From Strigamia acuminata (taxonomy: Eukaryota; Arthropoda; Chilopoda; Geophilomorpha; Linotaeniidae): a stretch of DNA of 64,000 nucleotides. The notes below the pieces were generated by a model. It saw only the letters and a program-made list of their open reading frames with translations, had not been told where the DNA came from and ran no database searches. The stretch lies in the NCBI GenBank assembly GCA_949358305.1, contig OX442317.1, positions 9,550,186 to 9,614,185 of the forward strand. Direction: 5' to 3'. The first letter of the stretch is position 1. Every line of letters begins with the position of its first letter. Below are positions 57,875 to 64,000 of this stretch, one piece after another. The translations under genes were made by a program, and so were the position numbers.

Positions 57875-58570
57875 TCCAGTTATTTAATTCGTTTTATTTT
57901 ATTTTATTATTTTTATTTGTCCATTTGGTAAGTTTTTAGCATAAAATGTATTTTTAACCAAAGCCATTCTCATTCAATTCACGTCACGTCGCACCCACGA
58001 TATATTTAAGCGACTTTAATAAAGCAATCGACTTTGATTAACTATTTATTCTATATTCTGTCCTTTATCATTTTTGTGTAGTTTCAACGTTGATTTTTCG
58101 GGATATTTTTTGTTTTTTGTTGTGTGTAATGAATTTAATTTTTCAGTTTAAATAAATTTTTATCAAAACTAAAGTGAGAAGGTGTATTACTGCCAATTAC
58201 ACAAAATTACACATTCATAAAATTCTATAACAAAATTGTCTGTGGTTAACGAGATTGGCGTCCATTTTGAATTTGGTAGAAGACTATTTTAGTTGTACTT
58301 TGGTTTAGAATTCCGTTTGGTGTTGATTTTCTTTTTTATTTATACTTACACCACTAGGATTTAACATTTAAATTGGCAAAATCATATTCGCACGCCTCCC
58401 AGTGCCAAATTCACATAGTGGAAATAACCCTAATAAACATTGACAAAACGTTGGCTTTTCTCTCACTTTTTATTGCAAAAATAAGATTAGTCAAAATATT
58501 TATACAAACAGTCCATATTTGATATAATCTGAACAAACAGGAACAAAATAAACGAGTAAAAAAATTCGGG
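57875..58570. other. 3' flank of orphan gene, no further gene seen
   Basis: AT-rich; poly(A) signal AATAAA at about 58018 for the orphan gene. No coding signal. Confidence 0.5.
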
Positions 58571-59263
58571 CCTCTATAATACGCACGAAATCCTTATGCG
58601 CGACATCGCGATTATGCCTGCTGTTTGTACGCACAGTTTCAACGTCGCACATAGGAATAAGTATTGTATGCCTTAGCACGTCATTGCAAAGTGTAATACC
58701 GTACTACTCGATTAAACGCCGGGCAATCAGTGGCGATTTCAGTACTTGTCGCCTGCCCAGAATAAACGCCGGATCCCCCAAAAAATCGGTGATTTTTACA
58801 AAGAAATGATCATTTTAGCAAAAAATCAGTGATTTTTCGGTTATGCGCGGGTATGGTGAGTAAAAGAACTATTAAACGCCCCGGCGTTTATTCGAGGCAG
58901 TACGGTATCTTTAGATTATAATCGCGACGTAATTCTGCATCTTTACAAATTAACAGTATCATATTTTAAAATTAATAAAAAAGTAATAAAAAATGTATTT
59001 AAAAAATGTTTTTTGTTTTATGGTTAATTCTAACCGTAAATAATAACAAATGGCATTAAACGTCACGCGTACGAACTGCGCATTGTCGTACTTATTCATT
59101 ACGTAACGTTGCGCCATGTTAACGTTACGCGATTCCTACGTGCGACGTGAGTGTGTCGCCTGCATTCCTGGACACACCAAGCAGTGGTGCGACATCGCGC
59201 TGATGATATTCTTTAGTGCAACTTGGACTGTCGCGCGTAAGAATGTCGCGCGTATTATAAATC
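58571..59263. mobile_element. Inverted-repeat element with CGCGACA repeats
   Basis: Left TATAATACGCACGAAATCCT and right, the complement of TATAATACGCGCGACATTCT, form imperfect ends followed by GCGCGAC-type repeats on both sides. A second MITE (58696-58909) is nested inside. Confidence 0.6.
58696..58909. mobile_element. MITE with TACCGTACTRCTCGA ends (nested)
   Basis: Terminal inverted repeats TACCGTACTACTCGATTAAA / complement of TACCGTACTGCCTCGAATAA, extending into AACGCCGGG. Same family as the element end at 39074. Confidence 0.75.
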
Positions 59264-59679
59264 CCCAAAAAATCAGACAAACAAAAAATGATTTTCCTTT
59301 ACTTTAAATCAAATTTAAAAAAAACAAAAAATCCAATCAATCCTGATAAATTTATCAGAAAAAAACAATCAAACAATTTAAAACCACAAAAATAAAAAAT
59401 AAACAATGAATAAATGAGTTATTTAACTTTCTTTGCCTAAAACATCAACAATCTAAATGAGTTCAGTTACAAAACAAACAAAAAAAATTAAAATCATATC
59501 TACCAATATCAAAATTAAATTTATAATAATAATAAAAAAAATCACTTGTTCCCCACATTTCAAAAATTGAAATACATCGACGTTTAATCCTTAAACTTCA
59601 AAAATAATTTTAAAACAAAACGAACCCTCCGCTCGTACGCGTGAAATAAAATGAAAATATAGAGTTATGAGCCTCGCTC
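59264..59679. other. AT-rich spacer / DCP1 3' flank
   Basis: About 80% A+T; no ORF. Probably includes the DCP1 3' UTR on the minus strand. Confidence 0.5.
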
Positions 59680-62600
59680 TCATGTCACTTCGTATTTGCT
59701 ACAGTCACTGGTAAACACTGACAGACTTTTGACGTATGCTTCATGAATTGTATTCAAAAATTCTCTATCATTCTGATTAAAAATGTAAAAAAAAAGTAAA
59801 TTAATTCTCTCGTCAATTTAAAAACATTTCCGAGTTTACCCTTATTAAGTGGATCAAGGCTTGTCCCAACTGGTCTCTAGTTAAAGGATTGATCTGAGGT
59901 AACCTCGGCAACACCGGGGCGCTCTTTTCTTCGTGAGGTTCGACTCCGAGTTTAGGACTACTGAACATCATGGGAGACATCAGAGGTACGTCACTGACTA
60001 GCCCAACTGGAACCGCGAGTGATGAAGTGAAAATTGAGTTCTACAAAGAAATTTCAAAAAAATAATTAAATAATTAAAAACATTTTTAAAAAAATGTAGT
60101 TTCGGTCAAAAATTGAATTTCTACATAAAAAAAAAGCATTTTCGTGCCGAAATATCCATTTTCGCGCCTAAAAATTATTTTTTTCACACTTAGTCGACTA
60201 AATCACCAAAAAATTGACATTTCAGCACGAAAACGATCATTTTTGCACTTTTTTCAATTTCTGTTTGTATACATTTCGATGAGTGGCAAAATGAGACGTT
60301 TCTTGATCAAACGAGGTCGTTGGTGCTTTCAACTTAATCCCCTCGTTGCCATTCAATGGAAGCGTCATGCCCGTGGATCGGCATCTCTCGATTTGTTCTT
60401 TGCCCCCATCCGTGTTCGAAATGAGCCTCTGCAACACCGCGTGCAACGATTCGCCGACCGGCGAACTGCAATCGGTTAGGCACCGATCAATCTGGTCCGG
60501 CGTTCCGTGCGACCTCTTCGGAAAACTTCCGTTATCCCCCGATTCCTTTAAAAAAAAAAAAAAAAAAATTAAATTACGTAAATGCAAATTTTCTTAATAT
60601 TTCTCGTCGTACCTGATGCCCGGCGCTGGCAAACAAAGCAGCAACGCTCAGAGAAGTTCCTTCGACCTCCGGCGAGCGAGGAATCGACGAGCCCATGGTG
60701 AGATCCGGCGGTGGACCGGTCGAATTGTTCACTCGCAAGGCCCGAGGTCGCACCAGATCGGCTAAATCGATCGCGTTGTCGGTGATTCGTTTGGGCTCCG
60801 TCCTGCCCTTGGTTTGGTTGTACTCGTTCTGCGCCTTGGTCAACATGGACACGATGTCGATGGTCTTGCAATCGGAAGACGCTGGTCGCAACCGAGTTGG
60901 TGCGCTACTCGAAGTAATTCTACTTCGATTTGAGCTGGGTTCGTCGCGTTTCGCATTGCTGGTGGCTTCCATTAATCTAAAAAATAACAAAAAAGTCGCA
61001 TTAAAATCGAGAAACAGAACAGAAAATTCTTTAAACTTGAAATTTATATTTTTCAATTAAAAAACCAAATTGTCACCAGAAAACAATTTTATTTTAAAGA
61101 AAAATAAATTTTAACACGTTTCCTTTATAACAAAATATGCTTTTACACATTAAAATGTCTTCTACATGTGAAAAATAGAAAAGGGGCGTTATTTTACATT
61201 TAAAACCACATTTTTCACGCAAAAAAACAATTTTATTTAATGTAAAATCAAATTTAACAAATTAAAACATGTTTTCTTGATGAAAAATAAGCTTTTACAC
61301 ATTAAAATGTATCTTTTAAAATTTAAAACTGAGTTTTCTACTTGTGAATAATAGAAAACACACTTAAAACCATATTCTTCACCATAAAACACGTTTTATT
61401 CAACAAAAAATACCATCACGCAAATTAAAACCTCTTTTTTAATGCAACAAACACAGCTTCACCCAAAATACTCACTTGTTCATCACTTTATCGATTTCGG
61501 AGCAATCATCTTTATTGTAGAACCAAATCCCGTAAATCACAGCTATAAAAAAACATTAAACTTAAACAAAACAAAACACCAAAATAATCAATTTTTCCAA
61601 TACTTTTCGAATTCCTATACAGCAGAAACGGGTCCTGTCTCTGAAACTCCATTTCCGTAGTCAACGGCTCCACCAAATTATTCCTACTCAACCTATTCAT
61701 AATAATAAATCCATGATACGGCTTTGCACACCTAAAATAAAGAATAAAAATAAAAATAAAAATTAATCACAAAAAAAAATAAAATAAAATAAAACAAAAT
61801 AAAAAAAAAGTCAAATTTAATTCGAGCTGGTCCATTTTAGTCGACTATTTTTGGTGGGCCTAAATTGGCCTCTTCTCGACCACTCGCAACACGGGAGACA
61901 AGAAAAGAGATATTTAAAACATTGCCAAACTCGTTGGCACTGCAAAGTCATGTTCTCTTTGCCTCGCTCTCAATTCCCTCTCGCAAACGGATAAAAAAAG
62001 ACAAAAATCTTAAACAAAAAAAAACCAAAAAAAAAATTATCCTCAATCATAAACATGCTTAAAAGGTAAGAAAAATCCATATTTATATTCATTTTTCGCC
62101 AAACCATTTCACTAAAACCGAGGCCGCACACGTGCACGCAATTACGATGCAACAAGTTCCGTTTCGCCGTGTTAGCCTACGGGAGTTAGGCCTAGCCCGA
62201 TTCCTCCACAACTCCTCTCTTTCAACCCGGAATTCCTCCGTAACTGTTTATAGACCAATGCCGGCATTAAATTACAACTTCCTGTAAGGAAAAACCCCAC
62301 TAAATTATCGCTTTTTTAACGTTTTCGAGCGTTTTTTTCCTCGCCAGCCCCCTAAAATCCCCTCGGATCGAGTGCGGTGCGATTCTATTTTCGTCAATTT
62401 ACGCTCTTATGCATTAGACATGCAGAAAAAGTGCCAAAATGTAAACAAACACTTTTCATTTGTAAATATCGGCTTCTTATATCGTTTCTCATTCACCACC
62501 CCAATCGAATTTCCCAAATCTCGCCAACTCATCATCTTTCATTTCCTCGTCTAATTATAACCATAAACCCATCCAAAACCAAAACCAACAAAATCGATCA

Positions 62601-63767
62601 AGTTCCCAAAAAAAATCGATACTCCAAACCCCCGTCCAAAATCGATTAAAAAACCCAAAAAAATTCGAAAAATCGGTAAAATCCCCCCCCAAAAATTCGA
62701 AAAACCAGTAAAAACCCTCAAAAAAATCGAAAACTTTGAAAAAACCCTCAACAAATCGAATAAAACCTAAAAAAATCGATTAAAACCTCATAAAATCGAT
62801 CAAACCCTCAAAAGTTAGATTAAACCCTCAAATCCCACAAATCGCTTAAACCCACAAAAAACCCCAAAAACAATAAAACCCTAAAAAAATCGATTTTAAA
62901 AAATCCCAAATTAAAAATCGATTAAAACCCCTAAAAAAAAAATCCAAAGAAATCGATTCCCAAACCTCCCAAATCCAACTGACGTCATCAAACGCCCCTG
63001 CTGCCAGACAATGCAACTAAAGCGAGCAGAAAAGCAAAGCACGAGCCGAGGATTCGTTCGACGACTCACCTGAGCAACAAACGGCTCATCGGGATCGCAG
63101 CGGCCGACATCCAGCGTGGATTTAGCGCAGAAAAACCCCACGAGTGTCGGATTTTAAATCTCGCCCAGCCTTCCCGCACTTTTTCCTCGAGAAAAGATGC
63201 GAAGCCGCAGCGGTTCGCCGAGTGCGACTTTTAACGAGACCACCACGGCTTCGTTACCTGCAATCAAAATCGCAACGGATACGCCGTAAACCCAATCCGA
63301 TTTACACAAAATCCCCGATTACGTAAAAGGGGTAAGTTGATTAAAAGACCGAATAACTCCACTCCACTCCACTTTAATCAAAAAAACCCCCAAAAAATCC
63401 ACAAAACCCCCAACAAATTCATTTTTCTCTCTTTTTTCTCCATTTTTCCGTTTTTTGCCGGTAGGGGATTTTTGCTCGGGACTTGTTGTTGCTTTATTCG
63501 CGCGTTGCGGCCGTTGTTTAGCGCCCGGATTGTTGTGAAATGGTTTGTGTTGTGTTCGGCGGACAAAGTGTTCCACTTTAACGATTTATGTGCGCGCGCC
63601 CGGGCCAGCTCATTGATTGGTTTGTGCGAGATGAAACGTTTTCAAACATGGCGGCACTCGCCGGCTGCCATTGGGTTTCATCCTGTTGCAAACGAGACGA
63701 CAAATACTCGCTAGCTGAGTGCTCACCTGCCGTACACGAACAAACTGCCTTCGATCCCTGTTTTCTC
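59680..63767 (-). CDS. DCP1: mRNA-decapping enzyme 1 (5' exon beyond window)
   Basis: Seven exons on the minus strand: 63767-63727, 61731-61604, 61542-61476, 60976-60613, 60545-60273, 60040-59840, 59772-59680, joining in frame to 388 codons plus stop. The first visible exon is EKTGIEGSLFVYG, the middle of the EVH1 domain, and the next continues CAKPYHGFIIMNRLSRNNLV, then QDPFLLYRNSK and VIYGIWFY, the DCP1 signature with the conserved FYN-type aromatic strand. A linker holds LSVAALFASA (the short activation motif region). The C-terminus (LTRDQLGQALIHLI, FLNTIHEAYVKSL) is the DCP1 trimerisation domain. DCP1 activates DCP2 decapping in P-bodies. The N-terminal exon (first EVH1 strands) must lie right of 64,000. 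Confidence 0.93.
61732..63726. other. DCP1 long intron
   Basis: About 2 kb. Part (62550-62960) is AAAATCGATTAAAACCC-type low complexity, and 63450-63720 is CpG-richer, with GCGCGCGCCCGGGCC and ATGGCGG. The latter could be a promoter (for an alternative DCP1 transcript or a plus-strand transcript), but no coding exon there fits the DCP1 frame. Confidence 0.55.
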
Positions 63768-63889
63768 CTGGTTTAAACGAAAAAAAAGAAACGAAATAAA
63801 TTAATAATTTAGCAAATAAACTAGATTAGGCCTAATTATTCATTAATTTTATACAAAACGAGCTTATTTTACGTTTAAAATGGTCTCAT

Positions 63890-64000
63890 TTTAATTTTTC
63901 CCCATTAAAATAGGTTTATAATGGTCTAAAATGACATAAAATAGCCTTTTGATGGTCTAAAATGACATAAAATAGCCTTTTGATGGTCTAAAATGACATA
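63890..64000. repeat. 31-bp tandem repeat at window edge
   Basis: Unit ATGGTCTAAAATGACATAAA plus ATAGCCTTTTG, starts 63921, 63952, 63983, continuing beyond the window. In the DCP1 5' intron. Confidence 0.85.

Noticed and set aside
63067-63107. Candidate DCP1 first exon (MSAAAIPMSRLLL followed by GTGAGT on the minus strand), which joins in frame to the 61731 exon
   Set aside because: The exon at 63767-63727 encodes EKTGIEGSLFVYG, exactly the EVH1 segment expected before CAKPYHGF, and also joins in frame. The other candidate would remove half of the EVH1 domain.
63588-63776. Plus-strand ORF in the CpG-richer part of the DCP1 intron
   Set aside because: Overlaps the antisense DCP1 exon at 63727-63767 and shows no protein pattern.

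Overview
The window is nuclear DNA of an animal, most likely an arthropod. Genes have GT-AG introns, AT-rich flanks and many short inverted-repeat transposons. The contactin gene has an N-terminal C-type lectin domain before its Ig and fibronectin domains, as in arthropod contactin, and the ribosomal protein S6 tail is arthropod-like. I cannot name the species.

Region 1 (1-34.8 kb, + strand) is a tandem array of secreted double C-type-lectin-like domain (CTLD) genes: one 5'-truncated copy at the left edge (CTL1), six complete three-exon copies (CTL2-CTL7, 318-333 aa) and two decayed copies made by one duplication. Every splice I reconstruct is phase 1 and every complete copy stays in frame. 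Each domain has two cysteines beyond the usual four, and the classical sugar-binding tripeptides are absent. A short element (core ACTCCAGGATGT) lies about 55-115 bp before each start codon. Introns and spacers are packed with miniature inverted-repeat transposons, including a three-level nest whose innermost part is a 1.8-kb near-perfect palindrome built of GTCAGCTG-type repeats (25.7-27.5 kb). A LINE reverse-transcriptase fragment and a probable solo LTR are also present.

Region 2 (36.2-46 kb) is gene dense with short introns: a C12orf56-like gene (+), then on the minus strand mitochondrial ribosome-binding factor A, an unrecognised coiled-coil protein and ribosomal protein S6. RPS6 is head-to-head with contactin (46.4-52.8 kb, +, 20 coding exons, 1228 aa, probable GPI anchor), sharing a ~375-bp intergenic region.

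Region 3 (53.5-64 kb) has two intronless atlastin/GBP-like GTPase genes (-), one full and one lacking everything after the GTPase domain; an intronless orphan gene (+) with a textbook CRE/CCAAT/TATA promoter; and most of the decapping activator DCP1 (-), whose first exon lies beyond the right edge.

Five unrelated intronic or intergenic minisatellites have exactly 31-bp units, and others have 21- and 41-bp units, close to whole numbers of DNA helical turns. The best candidates for something new are the six-cysteine double-CTLD array with its shared upstream element, the nested palindromic transposon, the orphan TATA gene and the helically phased minisatellites.
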